From: Heterotrichella gracilis
Lineage: Eukaryota > Sar > Xanthophyceae > Tribonematales > Xanthonemataceae
Direction of reading: 5' to 3'
Length of the DNA: 27,580 nt
Assembly (NCBI GenBank): GCA_032358255.1
Contig: JAULBX010028637.1
Coordinates: forward strand, 1-27,580
The translations under genes were made by a program, and so were the position numbers. Below are positions 19,090 to 27,580 of this stretch, in pieces (position 1 is the stretch's first letter; each line of letters opens with the position of its first letter). The notes beneath the pieces were generated by a model. The model saw only the letters and a list, made by a program, of their open reading frames with translations, made no database searches and had not been told where the DNA came from.

Positions 19090-22000
19090 ATGGTTCAGTT
19101 CATGTCGATGGCATCTCGCACTCCTGGAGGGAGAGGAGCGGTGCAGTTGCACAAGCACACCTGTGATGGGAGGGCCCTACGTCGTGAACGGTTTCACAGG
19201 AAGGTTATTTGCGTATGCCCACAAACACAACCTGCAGGGGAGCGCACAGGCAGCGTCGCTAGACAGCTTGCAGGTAGGGAGCATGGCATTGCAATGTAAT
19301 GCATGCATGGCAATGTTCCTCTTCAACTCCACTTCAACTACCACAGCCATGAGTACCGTAACCAGCAGTACTTTCACCACGGGCTATTGATTTTATCGGT
19401 TTCTGGGTGCACCGTGCAGGCGCCTTCCTTGGAGTGGCAGCAGCAGCAGCGACTGTCCTGTGGCCAGCGCCCTGCGATGCCTTCTCACTCCCTCAGCTAT
19501 TCAGAAAGCAACAGCCAAGCCCACAGGCAAGCCCACTCGACCTATACCCCCCTTCAAAACACTCACCTGTAATATACTGTTTCTATCAATCAACCATCTG
19601 TTCACCTGGTGAAGCTGGGTGGGACTGGTCATCTGTGTCATCTGTGTGTCTCACCAGCCATCTGTGCATCTCACCAGCTATCTGTGTGTCTCACCAGTCA
19701 TTTGTGTGTCTTACCGCCCATGAGTGCACTCACCAGCCACCTGTGCACCTCACCAGCCATGTGTGTGTCTCACCTGTGGTCAGTGTGTCTCACCAGGTGT
19801 CCACAGTACAGCCGCCAGTCTCTGACCTTCCAGTCTATGACCTTGATAGCCTGCCACCGCTCCCCACCGACTTCCCGCCACTGCCAGAGATAAAACCACC
19901 AGACTACCAGCAGGTGATGCGCAGCCACACATGGCCCAAAACTGTTCCTGGGGTACAGCAGTGTTGGTGCTGGTCAAGGTGTTGCACCCACCCACCCAAT
20001 TTTTGCCAAAAGAGCACACATTTCCACGTCCCTTTGCACCAGATTAGCAACACCATGGGCCCTATGTGTCACCCTGCACAGTTTTGCCAGCGCACAGTTG
20101 TGCAACTCTTTTCACCAGCTAGCCACGCCACATGTGTGCGATGCTGCTCAGGTGACGCTTGGCAATGGCCTGCGGGTGTTCCTGCTGGAGGACCACGAGG
20201 TGCCCCTGGTGCGCGGCAGCCTGCTGATGCGGGGGGGGCAGCGCGCATCCCCAGCGGACCGAGTGGGGCTGGCCACCATCAGCGCGGGGGTGCAACGAGC
20301 AGGTGCGGGGAAAAGAAAATTCTCTTATCTAGTTTTTATATTTTGGAAGGAAGGAGGGAGACAGAGCTGCGAATCAGTGCGGGATTGCAGCGGTTGCGTT
20401 GTTTCAGATAATGACCAAAGTTAGCAAGGGGATATACGTTCCAGCAGGACAAACGGGTTGGCATGACGTCCCTATGCATGTAATAGTATGCACTACAAAG
20501 TGTCCATGCAAAATTGCGTACAGTGCATGCAACGCCCCCCCCACCGGCGGCTCAGCGGCGCGCCCTGGCACTATGTTAATCATGTGCTCTGCAATATTTT
20601 TTGGATGCATCCTCCCCTTACAGGCGGCTCAGTGCCGCACCCTGGCGACAGCTTGGACACTGAGCTGGACCAAATTGGGGCCTACATCGAGGGGGGCGCG
20701 GGTGGCGAGGCCCTCTCCATGGGCTTCCAGTGCCTGAGCGAGGATGTTGAGCAGGTGGTGGGGCTCTTTGCAGAGGTGGTCACACAGCCTGCGCTGGCAC
20801 AGGACAAGATCGAGGTGTACAAGGCACAGGTGCGCTGGGGGAGGGTTTAGGGTTTATGGTTGGATCATGCATTGCTTGCAGGTAGGGCCTGCCCGCTGTT
20901 GATGGAGCAGCAACTGTTAGAGTAACGTCCTTTGGTGGGTTGTTGGGATTGGCATCCTAGGATAATCCGCCCTTCTCCCCCTTCCCCAGACCCTCAACCT
21001 TCTCGACCACGCAGTTTTATTGGAAATCTAGCAATACTGAGCAGCAATTGTCAGGAATCCACCCTTGTGGCAGGATAACTTTAACCTATCACATGAAAAT
21101 ATCAAAGCCCTCCAGCTTGTGGGTATGGTGGGAATTACACAGCACTTATGACGCCCCCCTGGCGTCCCCTCCCCAGGTGTCAACCTGCTGGACCACTAGC
21201 AATGTTTAGTAGCGTCCTTGCATGGGTTGTGGGGATTGGCACCCTTTGCGCAAACCCCCCTTCTCCCCTGCCCCAGATCCTCAACCTGCTGGACCACTAC
21301 TTCGACAACCCCGGCAGCATCCCCCCACAAGTACCTCATCATTATTTATAATGATTATATTTTCCCCCCTGCCCCAGATCCTCAACCTGCTGGACCACTA
21401 CTACGACAACCCCGGCAGCATACCCCCGCGCGAGGTCACCCAGCTGCTGTACGGCAGGGACAGCGTGTACGCCCGCAGTGCCAAGAAGGCCCCTGTCAAG
21501 GCCATCTCGCGGGACGACATCGCCTCCTTCCTTGCCACCTGGGAGAGGCCGGACGCTTCGGTGATGGGCTTGAGCGGTGCGGAACCCCGCTCAATTGTAG
21601 CAAATCGGCTATTTTAATGAAGTTTTTTTGCCTGTGCAATATAAATGATTTATTTTTTACTGGTACTGTCTGGCACCACCCTTGCCCACATCAAAACAGC
21701 CCTTGCCTGACCTGCAGGCCCGCTCACCCACTGTGTCTCCCTCACCCACTTGACACGGGGAGCGCATTTGGGAATTCATTCTAATCTTCAAAACCCTGCA
21801 GGCGATTTTGACACCCAGGAAATGTTGGCCCTGCTGGAGCAGCAGTTTGGCACATGGCGTGCACCAGACACCCCGCCCCCTCCGCTGCCCACCAGCACCA
21901 TCCCCCCTGAGGAAGGGTATGCAGGCAGGGTGTTCCTCATCGATCGACCAGGCCTGTCCCAAGCCAGCGTGGCGATGGCGGAGCTGGGAATCTCGCTGGG

Positions 22001-23620
22001 GGACCCAGACCAGTACCCCCTGCAGGTACACTCGCAAAACCCTAAACACAAAGGTCGATTGATTGGTAACCACATGCATTTTTCTTCAAAAAAGGTAGTT
22101 CGATAGATACCTGTGCAGATCTTTAAAGTGTGAATATGTTGTCTACAAAGGAATCCTCCATCGAGAAGTCTGACCTTTGTGGCTGGTACGCTTTTCAGAA
22201 TAATAATGGAGAAGGGGCAGCCACCCTTGCACATCTCCACGACAAGGTCGTGTGTAGCTTGGTGGGTACCCTCCCATGGAAGGTATTCGTAACGTACCTT
22301 CAGCGTTAGGATTGTACCGGTTGCAAGGCCGTCAGGTACACAACGTGACGCGGCTTTGTCCTGTTTCTATGTATGTGTAACTTTGCATGCAGTGGCCCAT
22401 GTGGCTGTGCGCTGAGGCTGAGTGTCCCTTGCAGGAGTTCGAGGGTATTCTTAATGGCGTTGGGGTTTAGGCCTTAGGGTATGTCCTGACCCAGTTTCCC
22501 CCCTTGCAGGTGGTAGAGGACATTCTCAATGGCTTTGGGGGCAGGCTGTTTGATCAGGTGGGGGGCATGTGAGGGGTGGGGGGTGGGGCATGTGCTGGTG
22601 GTGAGTGGAAGAGTGCGTATAGTATGGATGATCACTATCTTGAACCTCTCCCACACCCAGGCTCTTTGCTGCATTCCATTTTAACCGTCCATCCCACCCA
22701 CAGGTGCGCTCCCGGGATGGCCTGGCTTACTCCGTCTCTGGCGGCTGGGTCAACACACCAATCGACTACCCAGGCCTCTTTGTGGCATCAGGGGAGACAG
22801 CAGACCCCGCCAAGTTCCTTATCGCTGTGCGGCAAGTGCTGAATGACACTGCTGTGGCTCCACCCACACCCGAGGAGGTAGCCAGGGCGAAGTCCACCAC
22901 GCTAAACAGTTTTGTGTTCAACTTTTCCTCCAGCGGGGCGCAGCTGCAGCGGATAATCTCCTACGACCTGCTGGGGGTGCCGCAGGTGGGGGGATGGGGG
23001 TCATTGGGGATTAGGTTTTGGTTTGAAGTTTTAGGGTTCAGGGTCTGCAGCGGATAATCTCGTACGACCTGCTGGGGGTGCCGCAGGTGGGAAGTGGGGT
23101 GTGGATTGCGGGAGGTAGTAGGCTGCATGGGGGTTTAGAGGTTTAGGGTTTTGGAGGGTGCTGTTCTGCCCACTGTGAAGGAGGTGGCTTGTGCCATGTC
23201 CACCAACGGCTCTGTGTTCAGTATCTAACTCCCAGCAGGACAAGGGACAGCCCAGACATTACATATAGTCTAGTTTATTAGGCACCCCATATCACATATT
23301 CACCTGATTTTTTCCCTCCGCACGCGTGCAGGACTACCTGTACCAGTTCAAGGCTGGCATGGAGGCTTCACAACTAGGATATCAATCATGCCGCGATCAG
23401 ATTTTCACATGATCTGCTCTCTCCCCGCCTGCAGGACTACCTGTACCAGTTCAAGGCTGGCATGGAGTCAGTGACCTCTGACCAGGTGCTGGATGCTGCC
23501 CGGCGCCACCTGCACCCCGAGCGCCAGGCGGTGGTGGTGGTGGGGGACGCGCAGCGGCTTCGGCCCCTGATGGAGGCGGTGGGGATTGAGGTCACGCCCT
23601 ACCAGCTGGAGCCGCTGTGA
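19090..23620 (+). CDS. M16 peptidase-like protein without HXXEH, predicted plastid-targeted
   Basis: Member of the M16 (pitrilysin/MPP) fold family. Exons 19090-19273, 19420-19568, 19797-19913, 20152-20302, 20624-20829, 21378-21576, 21802-22025, 22510-22557, 22704-22985, 23435-23620; about 581 aa. The first M16 domain opens VTLGNGLRVFLLEDHEVPLV near residue 151. Where active members have HXXEH, this protein reads GLATISAGVQRAGGS (189-203), so it should not bind zinc; bacterial and plastid relatives of this class pair with an active partner. The second domain keeps VRSRDGLAYSV (R-Y pair) near 427. The N-terminus is basic for ~58 residues, then hydrophobic (AFLGVAAAAATVLW) ending in CDA, which resembles a bipartite thylakoid-lumen signal. 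Intron 2 (19569-19796) is uncertain: it is 228 nt with no in-frame stop and could be retained, or a GC donor at 19527 could be used. Confidence 0.92.
19637..19796 (+). repeat. 20-bp minisatellite of splice-acceptor-like units
   Basis: About eight diverged copies of a 20-base unit like TCTGTGTGTCTCACCAGCCA run up to the exon 3 acceptor. Most copies carry a pyrimidine-rich run ending in CACCAG, so the array offers several candidate 3' splice sites 20 nt apart. The last CACCAG is the one whose frame gives the rest of the protein. Confidence 0.85.
20547..20571 (+). repeat. Degenerate copy of the M16-like exon 5 start
   Basis: GCGGCTCAG, CGC and CCCTGGCA repeat the exon 5 start at 20624-20648 with a few changes, about 77 nt upstream. 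The AG of an acceptor is missing (ACCG in place of ACAG), so it is probably dead. Confidence 0.65.
20841..20858. repeat. Interstitial telomere-like motif after exon 5
   Basis: GGGTTTAGGGTTTA begins about 13 nt after the exon 5 donor (GTGCGC at 20830), in TTTAGGG orientation relative to the gene. Confidence 0.85.
20970..21431 (+). repeat. Four copies of the M16-like exon 6 start; one is an in-phase 54-nt cassette
   Basis: Copies of CAG then (A/G)TCCTCAACCTGCTGGACC-like sequence occur near 20990, 21178, 21277 and at the true exon (21378). The copies near 20990 and 21178 share preceding intron sequence (TTGGGATTGGCA, CCCCTTCTCCCC) with the one at 21277. The third copy, 21277-21330, has an acceptor, 18 open codons and a GTACCT donor. 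It is phase 0 on both sides and encodes a near-identical version of the exon start (Phe for Tyr at one site). Confidence 0.88.
22435..22475 (+). repeat. Diverged copy of M16-like exon 8
   Basis: After CCCTTGCAG, the words GAGG, TATTCTTAATGGC and TTGGGG parallel exon 8 at 22510-22541 (GAGGACATTCTCAATGGCTTTGGGG). The copy runs into GTTTAGGCCTTAGGG, a telomere-like fragment, instead of completing the exon. Confidence 0.75.
23015..23090 (+). repeat. Copy of the M16-like exon 9 3' end with donor, preceded by telomere-like DNA
   Basis: Bases 23045-23086 repeat the exon 9 end (22944-22985) with one mismatch, including the CCGCAG|GTGGG donor. TTTTAGGGTTCAGGG stands between the two copies. A further TTTAGGG pair follows at 23131-23148. 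Confidence 0.9.
23332..23366 (+). repeat. Copy of the M16-like exon 10 start
   Basis: The first 33 nt of exon 10 (23435) are repeated exactly after a TGCAG acceptor about 103 nt upstream, then diverge. The perfect match suggests a recent copy. It could be an alternative 3' splice site, though reading on leaves the normal frame context. Confidence 0.9.
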
Positions 23621-23923
23621 AGGGTTTAGGGTTTATGTTTAGGGTTTGAGGTTTAGGGTTTTGAGGCGGTGGGGATTGAGGTCACGCCCTACCAGCTTGT
23701 GCCGCTGTAAAGGAGTGCGGTGTTTAGGGCGTAGGGTTTAGGGTTTGGTGTTCAGGTTTCAGGGTTTTGGGGCGTTGCAACGCATGGGGGTTGAGGTCAC
23801 ACCCTACCAGCTGGAGCCGCTGTGGAGTGCGCTGATTAGGGGTGTAGGGTTTTAGGTTTAGGGTTCAGAGTTTTGGGGCGGTGTGGGTTGGGGTCACACC
23901 CTACCAGCTGGAGCCGCTGTGAA
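23579..23923 (+). repeat. Four tandem copies of the M16-like C-terminal coding end
   Basis: The final coding stretch with the stop codon (to 23620) recurs at about 23664-23710, 23771-23824 and 23878-23923. All keep GAGGTCAC or GGGGTCAC, CCCTACCAGCT and GCCGCTGT. Stop codons vary: TGA, TAA, TGG (lost), TGA. TTTAGGG-type spacers of 40-60 bp separate the copies. All lie beyond the true stop, so they are 3' UTR or spacer. Confidence 0.9.
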
Positions 23924-24354
23924 GGAGGGCGGTGTACGGGGGTGTCAACCTGGGGAGGTGGGGGGTGGCGATGGGTGGTGGGTGCAGGGGACCCTTACAG
24001 AGGCGCCAGGGGTTGGTACCAGTGGTGCCTGCCCATCTGCCAACGTCTGAACTTTGTAGCAATAGAAGGTCTTCAGGGCAATTACGTTTGTTTTCTAGGG
24101 AATTGCCATGGAATCAATGGGAGGTGTGTTATTTTTAAAATAGCGGGGTGGCAAACTTTAAGTTATCCAACAAGGGAGTGCCAGCGAGGCAAAGCTGCAA
24201 GATAAACTTTGCATGCAAACTTTCTGCAAACAGCTCAGACACATGCTCTTGGTGTGACAGGACCTCTACCCAAAGCAAGTATCAAAGGTTTATTTACCTG
24301 CATGCTACTCGCGACATAGCAGAGTGCACGACAGCCAGTGCCTAGTGGTTCGAA
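23924..24354. other. Spacer before TAB2
   Basis: G-rich sequence (GGGGTGGG-like) from 23940 to 23995, then ordinary noncoding sequence. The TAB2 promoter and 5' UTR should lie here. I see no TATA box or other defined element. Confidence 0.5.
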
Positions 24355-27070
24355 ATGGCATCCCATCTGGTGCACATGCACGCCAGGCTACCCACCACAA
24401 ACGCGACCTCGCGGTGCAACAGCAGCGCTCAAACGAAGCATGTCAGTCACTTTGCTTCCATCAGCAGTGCTCCTGGCAAGCTGTTCACTGCTCCTCTGGC
24501 TCCCCGTGTGACAAACAGCCCCGCACGCCACAGACGCCAGCCCCTGCACCCCATCGCTGCAACAGCAGAAGTCACAGAGCCTTCGCCAAGCACCAGCAGC
24601 CCAGTAACCAACACCGTACCTCCTACCTCGGCCATATGGGAGCTGGACTTTTGCTCCCGCCCCATGGTGGACGAGCGGGGAAAGAAAGTGTGGGAGCTGC
24701 TGATTTGCGACCCGGAGAGGAACTTTGAATATGCAGAGTACTTCCCCAACAACAAGATCAACAGCACCCAAGTACGTGCAGGGATACTGAGGGTGTGGAC
24801 TATCAAAATAGGCTGTCAAAGTGGCATAGGCCTTGGCTACTGCATACAGCCTCAGTGTGTGGGTCCTATGACTTACCTGCAGTCTAGCAATAGCAATACC
24901 AGCCAGAATAGCAGTCAGTCTTGCACATGCGGCGCCGAGCAGCGTTTTCCTGGCACTGTCCATACCACCTAGCGATTTCACCCAACCTGAGGTCCTGCTG
25001 GACAAGGTCAGCCCGTGGGGTCCTGTGGCTGACCTCCCCACCCCTTTGCACCCAGTTGAAGAAGTCTCTAGAGGCCCTGCTGGCCCAGCCAGGCGCCAAG
25101 AAGCCCGAGAAGGTCCGCTTCTTCAGGGGCCAGATGCAGACCATCATCACCAGGGCGCTCAACGACCTCACCATCAAGCCGCTGCCCAGCAGGCGGTGCT
25201 TCACCCTCATGTGTGCGTACCTCTTCCCTGGACCCTCCTTTGGCACCATTTTCACCCAGCACCCTTCTTGATACTGCCAAGAGTATGTCCTGAGACCTTT
25301 TAATAATGTGTGCGGGGTTTGCTGCCGCTGTCCCAACGGTCCCGTGGAGACCCCGGGGCGGGTACTCGTGGGATGTTCTGTTTGTTTTGCCTATAGGCTA
25401 CAGATATGTCGTGTTATTGCTGCCGTTGCCGCTGGGTAACCCTGCTGTGCACCCTTCAGACTGGCTGCAAGACAGGTTGGAGAGCGTGTACAAGCTGCAC
25501 CCGGGGTACAACGCCAAGGCGGCAGCGCCCTTCATGCTGGACCTGGGCTCGCCGCAGGAGCTTCCAGACGCGCTGCGTGGGGAGACCTGGTCCTTCGTGC
25601 AGCTGCCCCTCAGCATGCTGAAAGAGGAGCTCAAGCTGGCGGAGCAGGTCAGCACCCAACTGTCCACAATGCAATTGCACCTACAATTGCATCTACAAAT
25701 ACAACCAGAGAGACAATATGTGTACATAATAATGATGCATATAATGAATATAATAAACCTTGCTACGTTATCTTTTACGCATACGTGGTGTTATTTGACA
25801 CTGACAAGAAAGGCTGCCAAGCCGAGCGCAGACTTGTGCCAAAGCAAACCAGCTGTCCACAACAACGTTGCAAACGTTGTTTTACGCTTGCTTGGACGGC
25901 CTCTGACGATGGCCATCTGTCTGCAGGGGAAGGTGTTTGGGGAGTCTCTCGACCTGAAGCAGATACGGGCGGATGACTTGCCTGCAGACGCTGCCATCCC
26001 AGGTGCGAAATTGGCCAGATGCCCTGCTAGGGTTTAGGGTTGACTAGCAAGCCAGTTAGCCAACTACAACCAACTGCAGCTATCTAGTCGGCTAATTTCA
26101 TGCTGTACCACCTCATGGCGGTGCCAACGCAGCAAACCAAGGGCATAATGTAGTAAGTACCCGAATGGGGGAATTGTCAACTTCAGTGGTATAAAATCTG
26201 CGTGAAAAGTATCACATCACAATCCAGAAAGCATGGGAGTGATCCTGGCTCAACCCTGACTCATCGTGACAACGCCTTGCTGCAGGCGTGGCGGTGTTCA
26301 GCAGGAGAGCTGAGCCCCTTGCCGCATGGACCAACGGCTTGGACCTGGCTGCACTCAGCGCCGACACCGACCGCGCGGGGCTGATCCTGGAGACGGGGGT
26401 GAGCCAGCGGTGGCGGTACGGTGGCTGGCGCCGCAGCCCCGAGCTGAACGCAGAGGCGGTGGCGTGGGAGGAGGCCAAGAAGGCTGTCAGGTAAGGGTTT
26501 AGGATCAGGGTTTAGGGTTTTGAGCTGAATGCACAATCGGTGGCGTTGGAAAAGGGCCGGCAGGGATTGGGTTTCATTGGATTTTCCATTAGAGTTTGGG
26601 CCGCAGCCCTTAGCTGATTGCAGAGGCGGTGGCGTGGGAGAAGGCCAAGAAGGCTGTCAGGTAAATGGGGCTGGGTATAGGGTGTAGGATTTTGGGCATG
26701 AGTGCATTAGAGTTGCGAGGCATGAAGGGCAGGTTGTTCTGGCTGCGTTGAAGAAGGCATGTACCTCATCAAGCAATGCACCAGGCTACCAATGCATGCA
26801 AAGCATACGCTGTGGCGGAATCCTTGACATCTTCATGCTGGTTGGTGAGGCTCCGTTCTTAACCAGCGATGAAGCGAATGACTTTGCACAACATCTACAT
26901 AGCATAGCCCCACTTACTGGTGATGTTCTTATTTCAACCAGTGCTCACCTCACCCTGGCGTTCTTCTGTGTTGCAGGGGGTTGCACTTCCTGGCCATTCA
27001 GGAAGGGGAGGAGTCGGAAATCTGCACAGGCGTCTGGTTGTTGCAAGACGTGGAGCCGCCAAAGATCTGA
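24355..27070 (+). CDS. TAB2: TAB2/ATAB2 chloroplast translation factor (DUF1092)
   Basis: TAB2 is a nucleus-encoded RNA-binding protein needed for translation of psaB mRNA in Chlamydomonas; Arabidopsis ATAB2 acts on both photosystems. Exons 24355-24771, 25056-25212, 25460-25647, 25927-26002, 26286-26490, 26977-27070; 378 aa, phases close. Residues 1 to about 90 are Ser/Thr/Arg/Pro-rich, a typical plastid transit region. The mature part opens with the family hallmark WELDFCSRPM (95-104), then ERGKKVWELLICDPERNFEY and FPNNKINS. Later come VRFFRGQMQTIITRA, KPLPSRRC, YWLQDRLESVY, ETWSFVQLPLS, EPLAAWTNGL and GLHFLAIQ, ending in WLLQDVEPPKI. All are expected for the family. Intron 1 ends in the R2 repeat shared with GPN2, and intron 5 holds copies of exon 5. 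Confidence 0.96.
24892..25055 (+). mobile_element. Introner-like repeat R2, copy in TAB2 intron 1
   Basis: The 3' two-thirds of intron 1, ending at the CACCCAG acceptor of exon 2. It matches GPN2 intron 4 (16845-17005, opposite strand) over its length. An accidental frame through it, continuing into exon 2 (24921-25271), gives a peptide similar to the one from the GPN2 copy, which is how the homology first shows. Confidence 0.75.
26029..26040. repeat. Interstitial telomere-like motif after TAB2 exon 4
   Basis: CTAGGGTTTAGGG lies about 27 nt past the exon 4 donor (26003), in TTTAGGG orientation relative to the gene. Confidence 0.8.
26425..26664 (+). repeat. Three copies of the TAB2 exon 5 3' end separated by TTTAGGG
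   Basis: The exon 5 end (26425-26490, with donor GTAAGG) is followed by GTTTAGG and TTTAGGG units (26495-26518), then a diverged partial copy (26520-26560). A longer copy at 26600-26660 again ends GCTGTCAG|GTAA. The last copy has one stop-generating change near its start (TTAGCTGA). Confidence 0.88.
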
Positions 27071-27428
27071 GGCCCCGGGCAGGAGTCCATGAAGGGCCAT
27101 TGTGTACTGTGGGCCCTGTGGGCTTGGCAATGCCTCCAGGCGATGCGCAAATTTGTTGTTGAAAAGCATGCCACATGAACCATCAGTGTGTGGCAATATA
27201 GCGTAATACTATTGACGGAGGTGTTGCAGTACACCTAGTCTCGAAGAGCACAGCTGTAATTTGACTATATTCAATCTTGGATTTATTGAATTAAATTGCA
27301 GGCTGGTTTAGGGGCAGCGCCGTTTCTGCAATCATTTCTTGAACGCATTCAGCGTTCGAATTTCTGTATACTAGACAGAAATTTGCCTGCAGCTGCAATG
27401 CTCACCAGTTCTTGTAGTGGCTCTGATA
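27071..27428. other. TAB2 3' flank
   Basis: I see no gene. The 3' UTR probably extends to the TGTAA at about 27254. Confidence 0.5.
27254..27258 (+). terminator. Possible TGTAA poly(A) signal of TAB2
   Basis: TGTAA is the usual green-algal cleavage and polyadenylation motif. This one lies 184 nt past the TAB2 stop and is followed by AT-rich sequence. Five-base motifs occur by chance, so this is only positional support. Confidence 0.45.
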
Positions 27429-27459
27429 GGAATGTAAGTATCATACAGACAGATACGAT

Positions 27460-27498
<39 letters not shown>

Positions 27499-27580
27499 AA
27501 CAGAACGCCCCCACACACGGCGGCAGACCACAACCAGCAATGTTGAAAAACACAGACAAGCCGGGCAGCAACCAGTGGAA
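27429..27580. mobile_element. Dispersed repeat R1, copy 2, cut by the window edge
   Basis: GGAATGTAAGTA, then about ten GAAA units (27459-27500), then the R1 core. The core differs from copy 1 at only a few bases (for example CACACACGG for GCACACGG, CAAGCCGG for CAGGCCGG). It may continue beyond the window. The longer GAAA run suggests this tract is unstable. Confidence 0.8.

Noticed and set aside
18731-19090. 119-codon minus-strand ORF between GPN2 and the M16-like gene
   Set aside because: Cys/His/Leu-rich with no domain; overlaps the promoter region and the M16-like start.
24388-25041. 217-codon minus-strand ORF
   Set aside because: Antisense shadow of TAB2 exon 1 and the R2 repeat; no family resemblance.

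Overview
This window is nuclear DNA from a green alga (Chlorophyta; class and species not fixed from the sequence). The genes are rich in short introns with GT-AG and some GC-AG borders. TTTAGGG-type repeats lie inside introns. Two proteins carry plastid-targeting-like N-termini, and one of them is the photosystem translation activator TAB2. Five genes can be rebuilt exon by exon with every splice phase closing: a pfkB-family sugar kinase, an HCN-like cyclic-nucleotide-binding-domain cation channel, the GPN2 GTPase, an M16 peptidase-like protein lacking the zinc motif, and TAB2. All exon models are hand-made from reading frame, splice consensus and known family sequence, without transcripts.

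Layout. Positions 1-2772: no gene I can assign. 2773-4705 (+): probable four-exon type I membrane protein of unknown family. 4884-5610 (+): weak two-exon hypothetical gene. 6126-9636 (-): pfkB kinase, 7 exons, 405 aa. 9637-10030: divergent promoter region. 10031-15923 (+): channel, 13 exons, 838 aa. 15924-16208: short convergent gap. 16209-18609 (-): GPN2, 6 exons, 313 aa. 18610-19089: second divergent promoter region. 19090-23620 (+): M16-like protein, 10 exons, about 581 aa. 24355-27070 (+): TAB2, 6 exons, 378 aa. 27071-27580: flank ending in a dispersed repeat. The genes are unrelated housekeeping and organelle genes, not a pathway cluster. M16-like and TAB2 both look plastid-directed, but nothing in the sequence links them functionally.

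The striking feature is in the introns. All five recognised genes contain partial direct copies of their own exon ends, usually the first or last 25-60 bases of an exon together with the adjoining splice site. Many copies are separated by TTTAGGG/CCCTAAA telomere-like motifs. In most cases the motif is oriented as if it capped a broken exon fragment: CCCTAAA before exon 5' ends and TTTAGGG after exon 3' ends. Two copies form 54-nt cassettes that are in phase on both sides and could be spliced in. Separately, the last ~160 bases of GPN2 intron 4 and TAB2 intron 1, in unrelated genes on opposite strands, are homologous and stop exactly at the 3' splice site, as expected for an introner-like element. 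A second dispersed repeat with a (GAAA)n tract lies next to it in GPN2 intron 4 and again at the window's right edge.
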